42,947 nucleotides of DNA, from the NCBI GenBank assembly GCA_009379975.1, contig WHSS01000013.1, forward strand, positions 1-42,947, read 5' to 3'. Origin of the DNA: Actinophytocola sp. (GTDB taxonomy: Bacteria; Actinomycetota; Actinomycetes; Mycobacteriales; Pseudonocardiaceae). The notes beneath the pieces were generated by a model. That model was given only the letters and a program-made list of their open reading frames with translations, was not told the origin of the DNA and did not search any database. The position numbers and the translations under genes were made by a program. This document shows, piece after piece, positions 7,365 through 16,680 of this stretch (its first letter is position 1; each line of letters starts with the position of its first letter).

Positions 7365-8019
7365 TTACGTCTCCAGCACGGATTTCAGGGTGGCGAGCCG
7401 GGCACGCCACTCCGCCTTGAGCTTGCTGGCGATTTCGGCGTCCGGCAGCTTGCTGTGCGCCACCGCGACCTGGGACTTGTCCGGACCCTTCGCGGTGAAG
7501 CCGAACTCAACCTTGCCAGGGGTGCCCGCTTGCTCGGCGCGGAACACCTTGTGCTCGGTCGACTTGCCACGCGGGGTGAGTTCCGCGTCCAGCCAGCTGC
7601 TCCGGAGCCCGGGATCGGCGACCGCCGCGTAGAGCTGTTCCAACGGCACCGCCACCGTCTTGCAGCGGTTGGGCGACTCGCCAGCCGGCAGATGGGGCCC
7701 GCCGCCAGGCGGGTCACGACTGCCGGCTTACCGCCGGTACCGAGCGTGGCTTTCCAGAAGGAGTTCCTGGCGAGTCGACCAGAGCTTCAGATATATCAGC
7801 GGTGGCGTCGAAGAACCCGTCGCAGCGTTGCCCCGGCAGCCGCATACCGCGCTCCTGCTCGTAGGCGACCGTGATGGACTGCGCCCACCAGCCTTCGACG
7901 CCGTGTCGCTCCACCAGCTTGCGGGCGATCTCGGTGTGCGTCTGCTGGGTGGCGCCATCGGCATCGAGGAGAGCGAACCACTCGTCCCAGCCTCGGCCGG
8001 TGCGGTTGCGCAGCGACGC
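7365..8019 (-). pseudogene. Disrupted DUF4287/SRPBCC (AHSA1-like) gene
   Basis: Two halves of one actinobacterial family are visible on the minus strand. The N-terminal half (8019 down to about 7795) reads LRNRTGRGWDEWFALLDADG, TEIARKLVERHGVEGWWAQS and VAYEQERGMRLPGQRCDGFF. The C-terminal half (about 7664 to 7365) reads KTVAVPLEQLYAAVADPGLR, WLDAELTPRG, VEFGFTAKGPDKSQVAVAHS, KLPDAEIASKLKAEWRARL. In intact relatives the two halves are contiguous. Here about 130 bp without family similarity lies between, containing stops in the relevant frames. The N-terminus also lacks a start codon: a TGA at 8020-8022 precedes it and a dispersed hairpin begins at 8023. The C-terminal 96 codons could be translated alone from GTG 7655, but a functional product is unlikely. 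Confidence 0.7.
7674..7777. repeat. 104-bp segment with 11-bp terminal inverted repeats inside the broken SRPBCC gene
   Basis: CGACTCGCCAG (7674-7684) is the exact reverse complement of CTGGCGAGTCG (7767-7777). Inside lies a nested stem, CCGGCA...TGCCGG with inner GCCCGCC/GGCGGGT (about 7685-7727). The segment falls between the two separated halves of the SRPBCC gene, as expected for a small non-autonomous insertion. No direct target repeat was recognised. Confidence 0.45.
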
Positions 8020-8022
8020 TCA

Positions 8023-8069
8023 GCGAACGTGACGTTGAGGCGATAGGTTCGGCTGAATGTCACACTCGC
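8023..8069. repeat. 47-bp GTGACGTT hairpin repeat, copy 1
   Basis: Imperfect arms GCGAACGTGACGTT (8023-8036) and AATGTCACACTCGC (8056-8069) enclose a loop with GAGGCGATAGGTTCG. Arms and loop closely match the perfect copy at 38107-38155. It sits between the stop of the membrane-protein gene and the decapitated SRPBCC pseudogene. Confidence 0.7.
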
Positions 8070-8086
8070 ACGATGCTCGGCCGGCT

Positions 8087-9304
8087 TCAGATCATCGCGT
8101 CCGGCACGATCTCGCCGGCCGTCCGGTGCGGCTGGCGCTGCCACCATTGCGCGACAGGGCTGGCGGCCGCCCACGCCACCGCGACGCCGACCGCGACCAC
8201 GGGCGCCATCCAGTAGTTCACCGGCGGCGCCGACGCGGTCTCGGCATTCTCGAGCAGCCACGGCGCCAGCTGCGACTGCAGGAAGAGAGCGTTGAACCCG
8301 ATAACGGTGACGAGCGTCGCACCCATGCCGGCGGTCACCAGGGACCGGCCGCGACCCAGCAGGAACGCCGCATCGACCGCGATGCCGACGAACAGCAGGT
8401 AGAACGGCACCGTCGACGGCGGGAAACCGGCGCCGACCAGCAGTGGCCAGATGGCCGCGCGGTAGGCGACGTAAGCGCCGGCCACCGCGGTCGCGGTGAA
8501 GCGCGTCATCGTCGTCGCCCTGGCCACGGCCAGCACCAGCGCCATCACACCAATGCCCCAGACCGGGTACACCCAGTCGTCGATCGGCAATGCGAAGTAG
8601 ATCACCGCTTCGAGGTCGACCGCCCTGCCGATCTGCCGGGCGGCGAAGTCCAGCAGGTACGGCTCCGCTTCCGTTTCACCCCGCATCCACGCCAGCACCG
8701 AGAGGATGCCGTACTCCTGCTGCCCATTGGCGAAGTAGATGTTCTCCAGGAAGAACACCCAGAGCGCGCCCAACGTCAATGTCCGCGCCCTGCCGGGCTT
8801 CGCGAACTTCCGCCACCCGTCGATCGCGCCGAGGATCATGATTCCGGTGCCGACGAACAGCAGTGCGTGCGTCGGGCTCCACGCGGTCAGGTCGAGCCCG
8901 CTCACCGCGTGGTTGATCACGTCGAGCGGGGCCGCGACGAGGAACGTCACGAGGCCGACCTGCATCAGCCGCAGTGATCGGCGGTCGCACGCCAGTCCGG
9001 TGTAGGTGTGGATGACGACCAGGCAGGAGATCATCACCGTGCCGACGGAGTTGAGCAGGTGCGGCGGCGCGAAGTCGTCGCGGAACCAGCGGAAGTGCCA
9101 CGACATGTCCCACGACGCGCCGACCATCTTGAACAGCAGCGCGATGAGCCAGGTACGGTAGGCGAACGCGGTGACCCAGTCGGGCGTCGGCGAACCGGGC
9201 GCGCCACGCTTCCAGTGGCGCTGAAAGAACACGCGGGCATGGGTGATGGGACTGCCATCGGGCGGGATCGCCGCGCCGGTCGGCGTCGCTGGTTTGTTTC
9301 TCAC
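8087..9304 (-). CDS. Polytopic membrane protein of unknown function
   Basis: About 405 residues with some nine to ten hydrophobic segments, for example LIALLFKMVGASWDMSWHF, VGLVTFLVAAPLDVINHAV, ALLFVGTGIMILGAI, VYPVWGIGVMALVLAVA and LVTVIGFNALFLQ. Notable conserved-looking polar positions sit near membrane boundaries: WDMSWHFRWFRDDFAPPH, DVINH and WSPTHALLF. Such histidines could bind haem, metal or quinone, but no known family motif is recognised. GTG 9304 is preferred because GAGAGG lies eight bases upstream; GTG 9328 is an alternative. It is transcribed away from a tiny membrane peptide, and no operon partner indicates its role. Confidence 0.7.
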   Translation of the reverse strand: MRNKPATPTGAAIPPDGSPITHARVFFQRHWKRGAPGSPTPDWVTAFAYRTWLIALLFKMVGASWDMSWHFRWFRDDFAPPHLLNSVGTVMISCLVVIHTYTGLACDRRSLRLMQVGLVTFLVAAPLDVINHAVSGLDLTAWSPTHALLFVGTGIMILGAIDGWRKFAKPGRARTLTLGALWVFFLENIYFANGQQEYGILSVLAWMRGETEAEPYLLDFAARQIGRAVDLEAVIYFALPIDDWVYPVWGIGVMALVLAVARATTMTRFTATAVAGAYVAYRAAIWPLLVGAGFPPSTVPFYLLFVGIAVDAAFLLGRGRSLVTAGMGATLVTVIGFNALFLQSQLAPWLLENAETASAPPVNYWMAPVVAVGVAVAWAAASPVAQWWQRQPHRTAGEIVPDAMI

Positions 9305-9465
9305 CTGGGCATCCTCTCGGCTGCGCACCCGGGTTGGGAAGCGGACGGTATCGAACCTCGGGGAAAGATAGGGGATCCCCCGGAGGCCCCGTTCACCGCC
9401 TGGAGGAGTCCACTCAAAGACGTAGCTTGCCCCTAAAAGGTTCCACCGTCATGATGGTTGTGATG

Positions 9466-9549
9466 ATGTCGAAACGTGTTGTAGCCGTTGTCCTGGTATT
9501 CCTGCTGGTCCTGGCCGGCGGCAGCATGCTGTTCAGCATCCTGCTGTGA
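9466..9549 (+). CDS. Possible 27-residue single-span membrane peptide
   Basis: MSKRVVAVVLVFLLVLAGG followed by SMLFSILL is a basic N-terminus plus one transmembrane helix. In-frame ATGs at 9451, 9454 and 9463 also exist; AAAAGG at 9435-9440 is a weak ribosome-binding site for 9451. It lies alone between the divergent membrane-protein gene and a dispersed repeat. The coherent hydrophobic helix with conventional basic-start topology argues for a real small protein, but homology cannot be judged. Confidence 0.4.
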   Translation: MSKRVVAVVLVFLLVLAGGSMLFSILL

Positions 9550-9624
9550 CCCCGACGCAGGTTTCTTCGCATTAGCCGACGATTATGTTGCGCCCCGCAG
9601 GCCAAATTCCTCGCGCCGTGCTGT

Positions 9625-9745
9625 TATTCATAAGTCGGGCCATTCACAGACTCGTCGCACGTCACCACCCGTGTGACCTCGGCCGATCGCTCGGGCGAAC
9701 CTCCGGCCCACCCTCGCTGGATCGGCTTGTGAATAGCCCTCCTGG
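9625..9745 (+). repeat. About 110-bp terminal-inverted-repeat element, copy A
   Basis: It begins TATTCATAAGTCGGGCCATT at 9625 and ends CTTGTGAATAGCCCTCCTGG at 9745. The ends form an 11/13 inverted repeat (9625-9637 with 9723-9735). The interior is the most diverged of the four copies, with its own GTCAC...GTGAC pairing near 9661-9677. It ends 13 nt before the DUF3151 ATG and so occupies that gene's promoter region. Confidence 0.85.
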
Positions 9746-9758
9746 CACACTGGTCGTC

Positions 9759-10166
9759 ATGACCAACTTGCTAGGCCCTGAGCCCACCCACCTACCCGCC
9801 CGCGCAGACGCAGAGGCCGCGCTCGACGCCGGAACCCCGCCCGCCGAGGTGACCGCCGAGCATCCGGACTGCAGTGAGGCGTGGGCCGCTCTCGCTGAAG
9901 CCGCCGTCGACGCAGGTGAGTACGTACAGGCATATGCATACGCCCGTGCAGGGTATCACCGTGGCCTCGATCAGCTCCGCCGTGCGGGCTGGAAGGGGCA
10001 CGGGCCGATTCCGTGGCAGCACCGCCCGAACCAGGGCTTCCTGCGCTCCCTGGCGGCCCTGGCGCGCGCGGCCGAGCGCATCGGTGAGACCGAGGAGTAC
10101 CTGCGCTGCTCGCAGTTCCTCGCCGACTCGGACCCGGAGGCCGCGGCGGCGACCGGCATCGCGTGA
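9759..10166 (+). CDS. DUF3151 family protein
   Basis: A 135-residue soluble protein starting at ATG 9759. HLPARADAEAALDAG, VTAEHPDCSEAWAALAEAAV, AYAYARAGYHRGLDQLRRAG, GPIPWQHRPNQGFLRSLAAL and ETEEYLRCSQFLADSDPEAA form a small all-helical, TPR-like repeat fold typical of actinobacterial DUF3151. Function is unknown. The family is commonly found between fba and purA in mycobacteria and relatives, as here, suggesting selection for linkage with central metabolism. There is no strong Shine-Dalgarno; the immediate upstream sequence belongs to a dispersed repeat element, which may have replaced the native promoter. Confidence 0.85.
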   Translation: MTNLLGPEPTHLPARADAEAALDAGTPPAEVTAEHPDCSEAWAALAEAAVDAGEYVQAYAYARAGYHRGLDQLRRAGWKGHGPIPWQHRPNQGFLRSLAALARAAERIGETEEYLRCSQFLADSDPEAAAATGIA

Positions 10167-10176
10167 ACTGAAGCGT

Positions 10177-12231
<2,055 letters not shown>

Positions 12232-12239
12232 CGGGCCAT

Positions 12240-12380
12240 CTCGTGAGTGTTTGCGGCCAACTACCACCCAGGTGGTAGTTGCGGATATTCACTCGCGACC
12301 ACTTGCGCGGGACTGCTCGGCACTTGAGATCGCCGGTCGTGAGTGAAGATCCGCCTGAACGGGCCGCAAACACTCACGAG
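12240..12380. repeat. 141-bp nested inverted repeat (predicted three-way junction) between purA and sseC
   Basis: The outer arms 12240-12258 and 12362-12380 (CTCGTGAGTGTTTGCGGCC and its complement) are a perfect 19-bp inverted repeat. Inside are two further stems. AACTACCACC (12259-12268) pairs with GGTGGTAGTT (12271-12280) around a 2-nt loop. GCGGATATTCACTCGCGACC (12281-12300) pairs with 12335-12354 with 18 of 20 positions complementary. The two inner stems stacked on the outer stem give a three-way junction. It fills the gap between convergent genes, so termination is a likely role, but it is far larger than a normal terminator and has no T tract. Confidence 0.85.
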
Positions 12381-12383
12381 AGC

Positions 12384-12686
12384 TCAGATACTGATCGGGA
12401 CCTCGTACAGCCCGGGCTGCCCGGTGGTCACCTTCGCTTCTCCGTTGCCGCTGGCGTGCAGGGCTCGCACCGTCCAGTCGCCTTCGGCGGCGTAGAACCG
12501 GAAGTCGCCCTCCGGCGAAGCCTGCACCTCGCCGACGAACGCGCCGTCGGCGTTGAGCAGCCGGACGTACGCGCCGCCGACCGGCCCGTCGCTGCCGGAG
12601 ACCTTACCCGCGACCACGACCTGGCCCTGGGTGTCCACATCCGAAGGGGTCGCCGTCTGCTCCGGCGCGCCGCAACCGTCACTCAT
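12384..12686 (-). CDS. sseC: SseC-like DUF1416 protein
   Basis: A 100-residue protein with start MSDGCGAPEQ and a beta-sandwich body (VVVAGKVSGSDGPVGGAYVR, LLNADGAFVGEVQAS, GDFRFYAAEGDWTVRALHAS, NGEAKVTTG, YEVPISI). Length and layout match mycobacterial SseC, which accompanies thiosulfate sulfurtransferase genes. The role in sulfur metabolism is inferred from that linkage; no catalytic motif beyond an N-terminal Cys is seen. An alternative ATG at 12728 overlaps the sseA stop (ATGA) and would add a proline-rich 14-residue extension, possibly by translational coupling. It is the last gene of the DUF4395-sseA-sseC operon. Confidence 0.85.
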   Translation of the reverse strand: MSDGCGAPEQTATPSDVDTQGQVVVAGKVSGSDGPVGGAYVRLLNADGAFVGEVQASPEGDFRFYAAEGDWTVRALHASGNGEAKVTTGQPGLYEVPISI

Positions 12687-12724
12687 CCCTGGGCGGGGTT
12701 TGTGGGGGGTGGGTGGTGGGTTTG

Positions 12725-13564
12725 TCATCGCTGTGCTCCCAACTCGATCGGCACGCCAACCAGCGAGCCGTACTCGGTCCAAGAACCGTCGTAGTTCTTG
12801 ACGTCTTCCAGGCCAAGCAGCTCGCGCAGCGCGAACCAGGTGTGGCTCGAGCGCTCGCCGATGCGGCAGTAGGCGATGGTGGCCTTCCCCGTGTCGAGGC
12901 CGACCTCTTCGTAGAGCTCCTTGAGCTCGTCGTTGGTCTTGAAGGTGCCGTCCTCGTTGGCGGTCGATGCCCACGGCACGTTCAGCGCGCTCGGGATGTG
13001 GCCGGAACGCTGCGAGGACTCCTGCGGCAGGTGCGCCGGGGCGTTGAGCTTGCCGGTGAACTCGTCCGGCGAGCGCACGTCGATCAGGTTCTTGGTGTCG
13101 ATCGCGTCGACGACCTCGTCGCGGAAGGCCCGCAGCGTGAGGTCCTGCTCCTTGGCCTGGTAACTGGTGTTCTGCCGCTGCGGAACCTCGTCGGTCAGCT
13201 CCCTGCCGTCGAGCTCCCACTTCTTGCGGCCGCCGTCGAGCAGCCGGACGTTGTCGTGGCCGTAGAGCTTGAAGTACCAGTACGCGTAGGCGGCGAACCA
13301 GTTGTTGTTGCCACCGTAGAGCACGACGGTGTCGTCGTTGCCGATGCCCTTTTCACTCAGCAGCTTCTCGAAGCCTGCCCGGTCGACGAAGTCGCGCCGG
13401 ACCTGGTCCTGCAGTTCGGTCTTCCAGTCGATCCTGACCGCGTTGCGGATGTGCCCGCCCTCGTATGCGGTGGTGTCCTCGTCCACCTCGACGAAGACCA
13501 CGCCGGGCGTGTCGAGGTTCTCCTCGGCCCACTCCGTCGTGACCAGGACGTTTTCGCGGCTCAT
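12725..13564 (-). CDS. sseA: Thiosulfate sulfurtransferase (two-domain rhodanese)
   Basis: A 279-residue tandem rhodanese. The N-terminal inactive domain carries VEVDEDTTAYEGGHI, VLYGGNNNWFAAYAYWYFKL and LLDGGRKKWELDGR. The C-terminal domain carries NLIDVRSPDEFTG and the active loop AYCRIGERSSHTWFALRELL, with Cys about residue 233. It transfers sulfane sulfur from thiosulfate to thiophilic acceptors and is nearly identical in motif content to mycobacterial CysA2/CysA3. The start at ATG 13564 is chosen from family length; GTG 13579 is possible. It follows the DUF4395 gene by 46 bp and overlaps or abuts sseC, so one operon is likely, controlled by the upstream leader peptide. Confidence 0.93.
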   Translation of the reverse strand: MSRENVLVTTEWAEENLDTPGVVFVEVDEDTTAYEGGHIRNAVRIDWKTELQDQVRRDFVDRAGFEKLLSEKGIGNDDTVVLYGGNNNWFAAYAYWYFKLYGHDNVRLLDGGRKKWELDGRELTDEVPQRQNTSYQAKEQDLTLRAFRDEVVDAIDTKNLIDVRSPDEFTGKLNAPAHLPQESSQRSGHIPSALNVPWASTANEDGTFKTNDELKELYEEVGLDTGKATIAYCRIGERSSHTWFALRELLGLEDVKNYDGSWTEYGSLVGVPIELGAQR

Positions 13565-13610
13565 GTCAGCGGCACTCACTTTCTTGGGATTTGATGGATG
13601 GACTTGGTTC

Positions 13611-14048
13611 TCATGCTTGGTTGCCGGTGGCCGGCGCGAATCGTTGCAGCAGCAGGTACACCTCGCAGCCGAGGCAGAAGTCGAACGCGGCGTTGAGGAA
13701 GGCGGCGAACAGCGCGAACGCGGTGGCGATCACGCCGAGCAGCATCAGGTCGGCCGCATAGCCGACGGTTCCCGCCAGCCCGAAGACGAAACCGACCAAT
13801 TGCGCGAACCGCAGCGGCGCCGCGTCTTCCCGCTCCGACGTCGGGCTCAAGCGCGGTGCCACGAGCGACCGGTACAGCAGCGAGTAAGGCGCGTAGCGCA
13901 AGCCGATGAACGCCCCGACGGCGAAGATCACCGTCTGCACGGCCAGCAGCGGCCACCAGCTGGTGATCAACACGATGGCGAGTACGACGGTGGTGATCGC
14001 GGCGGCGAACCGCGGTCCACGCGGATCGACTGGGGGTCCTGCTGACAT
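13611..14048 (-). CDS. DUF4395 membrane protein with CxxC motif
   Basis: A 145-residue protein with about four transmembrane segments: AAAITTVVLAIVLITSWWPL, VQTVIFAVGAFIGLRY, FAQLVGFVFGLAGTVGYAAD and LMLLGVIATAFALFAAFLNA. A Cys pair in DFCLGCEVYLLL (about residues 125 and 128) lies at the end of the last helix, suited to thiol exchange at the membrane face. DUF4395 proteins are regularly encoded beside rhodanese and thioredoxin genes. Here it is flanked by sseA and a thioredoxin, so a role in sulfur or thiol transfer is inferred. The preceding leader peptide and the first-gene position suggest cysteine-responsive expression. Confidence 0.8.
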   Translation of the reverse strand: MSAGPPVDPRGPRFAAAITTVVLAIVLITSWWPLLAVQTVIFAVGAFIGLRYAPYSLLYRSLVAPRLSPTSEREDAAPLRFAQLVGFVFGLAGTVGYAADLMLLGVIATAFALFAAFLNAAFDFCLGCEVYLLLQRFAPATGNQA

Positions 14049-14129
14049 GATCGTCTCCCGACCTCGACGGATGGCTGCGTTAAGTAACGCGTCGAGAATG
14101 CCTTGCCGCCTGCCAGTGGCGCTAGCGAC

Positions 14130-14237
14130 TCAGCCTGGTGGAGTAGGACAGAGGCTGCTGCGAACGCGGCACAGGTCGATCGCGCGCCGCCGAGTCAGCA
14201 GGCGTCGCATTCGACGTGACGTGATGCGCAATTCCAC
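14130..14237 (-). CDS. Cysteine-type leader peptide (attenuator uORF) upstream of the sulfur operon
   Basis: A 35-codon frame from GTG 14237 to TGA 14130 contains LLTRRRAIDLCRVRSSLC. This fits the actinobacterial leader-peptide consensus (TRRRHxDLxRVxSxxC) found upstream of sulfur-assimilation genes. In the described systems, ribosome stalling at the Cys codons couples cysteine supply to expression of the downstream operon. Two Cys codons are present, one in the conserved final position. TAACGT lies exactly seven bases before the GTG, so the message is probably leaderless. The peptide ends 81 bp before the DUF4395 start, enough room for an attenuator fold. It is too short for ordinary gene callers. 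Confidence 0.65.
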   Translation of the reverse strand: MELRITSRRMRRLLTRRRAIDLCRVRSSLCPTPPG

Positions 14238-14244
14238 GGTGCAG

Positions 14245-14250
14245 ACGTTA
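14245..14250 (-). promoter_or_regulatory. -10 element for the leaderless sulfur-operon leader
   Basis: On the minus strand TAACGT fits TANNNT and ends seven bases before the leader-peptide GTG (14237), placing +1 at the start codon. It gives the DUF4395-sseA-sseC operon its own promoter, separate from thiX upstream. No clear -35 was found. Confidence 0.45.
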
Positions 14251-14307
14251 CCGAGTCATCCCTGGTCGTGGGAGGGGTGTCCAGTACGTGGAACACGGTT
14301 GTGGCGG

Positions 14308-14745
14308 TTACCGATTGGCGAAGTGCGGTTGTAGGGCGGACAGCAGTTCGTCGTTGACCGGCACACCGCTGACCCGCAGCAGTTCGGCACCGTTCGCGTC
14401 GAAAGCGATGGTCGTCGGCGTACGCCGGACGCCGAGCTGATGCGCGACCTCCGGCTGGTGCGTCACGTCGAGGTCGACGTGGTGCAGCTCAGGGGTGCTC
14501 TCGGCGAGGGCGGCCAGCCGCGCGTGGGCGTGCCGGCACGGGCTGCAGAACGTGGTGGAGATCTGCACCAGGGTGACGGCGGGCGCCGCCACCAGGACCT
14601 CGGTGACCTGGGTGGGCAGTTCGGCGGTCGGGGCGGGCTCGTCCCGGGTGGGGCGGATCCTGCCCTCGCGCCAGCGCAGCAGGGCCCCGGCCAGCGTTCC
14701 GGCGAGCAGGGTGCCGAGCACGATCCACAAGCCGGTCCAGCCCAT
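14308..14745 (-). CDS. thiX: Membrane-anchored thioredoxin-like protein
   Basis: A 145-residue protein. Residues about 5-23 (GLWIVLGTLLAGTLAGALL) form an N-terminal membrane anchor and a thioredoxin fold follows. QISTTFCSPCRHAHARL holds the active-site CxxC (Cys about 67 and 70), and GVRRTPTTIAFDANG the cis-Pro loop. It should face the outside if the helix is a signal anchor, acting on extracytoplasmic thiols, although the orientation is not certain. It lies 17 bp after the lmeA-like gene and 70 bp before the leader peptide of the sulfur operon, the same neighbourhood as mycobacterial ThiX (Rv0816c). Confidence 0.85.
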   Translation of the reverse strand: MGWTGLWIVLGTLLAGTLAGALLRWREGRIRPTRDEPAPTAELPTQVTEVLVAAPAVTLVQISTTFCSPCRHAHARLAALAESTPELHHVDLDVTHQPEVAHQLGVRRTPTTIAFDANGAELLRVSGVPVNDELLSALQPHFANR

Positions 14746-14762
14746 CGCCGAATCCCTCCGCG

Positions 14763-15635
14763 TCAGTCCTGCGCGCTGCCCGCGAATGTCACGTTCTGCG
14801 CCTTGCCCTGCACAATCAGCTTGCCATGTTCGACCGCGACGCCGCTGGGACGGACGTTGAACGGCAGGCTGCCCGGCTCGATCGTGGTGCCGAACTGGGG
14901 TAACAGCGTCTTCCGGACCTGATCCGGTACCACGGTCGTTTCCTCTTCCTGACCGAACTCGAGACGCTGCGGGTCGATCCGCACCGCCGATTCGGTGAGC
15001 TCGATTATGGCGAACGCGACGATCTCGATTTCTCTTCCCGCGATCCGGGTGGTGGCGGCGAGCCGGACTCCCGCGGTCGAGTCGTAGGTGTTGCTGGCCT
15101 CGCGTTGCTTCTCGAGATCCTCGACGCTGACGAAGTCTTCGGCGTCACCGGTCCGCACGTAGTCCTCGGCCGCCGGCTCGATGCTGAGGCTCGGCAGCTT
15201 GATCAGCCGCCCGATGTCGGCTTGCCTGATCTTGGCGATGCCCTCGAGATCGCCGATCACGATCGCCGAGGTGTTGCCGTCCACGACATCCGACAACGGG
15301 GCCGTCACATTGCGGAGTTCGGCCATGAGCTCGAGCTCGTGCAGCGTGTCCTGCACGTTGATGCCTTCGGCCGCCACGGTGATGTGCTCATACTCGCCGC
15401 CCAGGGCCTGCGTGGTGAAGGGGAAGCCGCGGATGTGGACGGCGGGGTCGTCCTGGAGCTGGAACTTCTCGCGTGCCTGTTGTGAGATCGTGTGTTCGGC
15501 GAAGGCCGCGGCCGCGAAATCGGCCCCTACCAGCAGTCCTGCCAGGACGACAAGAAAGATGATGAACTTGGTGCCGCGCCGGCGCGATTTCTGCTTTCGG
15601 CTGGCGACGACGTCGTATCGCGGGGCGTAACTCAC
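14763..15635 (-). CDS. lmeA: LmeA-like DUF2993 envelope protein
   Basis: About 290 residues. A basic stretch (RKQKSRRRGTK) is followed by the transmembrane or signal segment FIIFLVVLAGLLVGADFAAA, then a DUF2993 domain with IRGFPFTTQALGGEYEHITV, VTAPLSDVVDGNTSAIVIGD, GVRLAATTRIAGREIEIVAF and LPFNVRPSGVAVEHGKLIVQ. In mycobacteria the homologous gene beside glnR encodes LmeA, a periplasmic factor for mannan elongation in lipomannan; this organism may use it similarly. GTG 15635 is preferred because GGAG lies five bases before it. It is divergent from glnR and heads a likely lmeA-thiX operon. Confidence 0.78.
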   Translation of the reverse strand: MSYAPRYDVVASRKQKSRRRGTKFIIFLVVLAGLLVGADFAAAAFAEHTISQQAREKFQLQDDPAVHIRGFPFTTQALGGEYEHITVAAEGINVQDTLHELELMAELRNVTAPLSDVVDGNTSAIVIGDLEGIAKIRQADIGRLIKLPSLSIEPAAEDYVRTGDAEDFVSVEDLEKQREASNTYDSTAGVRLAATTRIAGREIEIVAFAIIELTESAVRIDPQRLEFGQEEETTVVPDQVRKTLLPQFGTTIEPGSLPFNVRPSGVAVEHGKLIVQGKAQNVTFAGSAQD

Positions 15636-15770
15636 TCGCACTCCTATGTCTGGTTTCGCGGTTTTTGCCCGGTTCGACCAGGCAGCTTAGGTGCGACTGC
15701 TGGCGGCTTCCCACTGGGGCATTTGTGTGACGCTGCTTGCTTGCCTACTGCGTTAGGCCAGGTCACCCGC

Positions 15771-15776
15771 TATTCT
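15771..15776 (+). promoter_or_regulatory. Candidate -10 box of glnR
   Basis: TATTCT at 15771-15776 is a good -10 match, 60 bp upstream of the glnR ATG and within the 200-bp divergent region shared with lmeA. No convincing -35 hexamer was found at 16-18 bp. Confidence 0.4.
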
Positions 15777-15835
15777 CACTTAGCACCGAGCCAATCTGGC
15801 TGATGAAGGGCCAGCAAGAACGAGGCGGTGCGTCG

Positions 15836-16630
15836 ATGAGTCTGGACCTGTTGGTGCTCACTACGGAGTCCGACGCCGCCGCGGTGGTGCCCGCACTCGG
15901 CCTGCTTCCCCACACTGCGCGGGTCCGCACGCCCGAGGTTACCGCGTTGCTCGACGCGGGTCACCGGGACGTGATCGTGGTGGACGCCCGCACCGATCTC
16001 GCTTCGGCGAAGAGCCTGTGCCGCCTGCTCAAGAGCACCAACGAGGACGATTCGGTCCCGGTTATCGCCGTCATCGGCGAGGGCAGCTTGGTCGCGGTGA
16101 ATGCCGAGTGGCGGGCCGACGACATCCTGCTGCCCACGGCAGGCCCCGCCGAGGTGGACGCCCGGCTGCGGCTCGCGACGACCCGCGAAGGCGCCCCCTC
16201 GCAGGCCGAGTCCGAGCTCCGGGTCGGCGACCTGGTCATCGACGAAGCCACTTACACCGCACGGCTGCGCAAGCGCACGCTGGAGCTCACCTATAAGGAG
16301 TTCGAGCTGCTGAAGTACCTCGCGCAGCACGCGGGCCGGGTCTTCACCCGCGCCCAGTTGCTGCAGGAGGTATGGGGCTACGACTTCTTCGGCGGCACCC
16401 GCACGGTCGACGTCCATGTGCGGCGGCTGCGCGCGAAGCTCGGCCCGGAACACGAGCAGATGATCGGCACCGTGCGCAACGTGGGTTACAAGTTCGAGCG
16501 GCCGGCCAAAACCGTGACACCCAAGACCACGACACCCACGCCATCTGAGGTGCACCAGCCCCGCCCTGATAGCGGGTCAACCGAGTCAGATGCCGTTGAC
16601 GAGGAGTTGCGCGCCATCGCCTCCCGGTAG
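15836..16630 (+). CDS. glnR: GlnR-type OmpR-family orphan response regulator
   Basis: A 264-residue protein starting at ATG 15836. The N-terminal receiver-like domain has the phospho-acceptor-equivalent Asp in [19 protein letters not shown] (about residue 50) but lacks parts of the classical acidic pocket, as in GlnR. The C-terminal winged helix is strongly conserved: [54 protein letters not shown] and [14 protein letters not shown]. No sensor kinase is adjacent. GlnR controls nitrogen assimilation and also other uptake genes in actinobacteria. The location between lmeA and mshD is the same as in mycobacteria (Rv0818), which supports the name. A short charged tail follows the DNA-binding domain. 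Confidence 0.9.
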   Translation: MSLDLLVLTTESDAAAVVPALGLLPHTARVRTPEVTALLDAGHRDVIVVDARTDLASAKSLCRLLKSTNEDDSVPVIAVIGEGSLVAVNAEWRADDILLPTAGPAEVDARLRLATTREGAPSQAESELRVGDLVIDEATYTARLRKRTLELTYKEFELLKYLAQHAGRVFTRAQLLQEVWGYDFFGGTRTVDVHVRRLRAKLGPEHEQMIGTVRNVGYKFERPAKTVTPKTTTPTPSEVHQPRPDSGSTESDAVDEELRAIASR

Positions 16631-16680
16631 GGCACGTGTGTGCACTGCCGACGGCAGGCGCGAACCGTAGAGTCGGCTGT

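Noticed and set aside
12259-12280. Hairpin considered as part of a tRNA
   Set aside because: The stem has a 2-nt loop and no T-loop or anticodon arrangement; it is one arm of the nested intergenic element.
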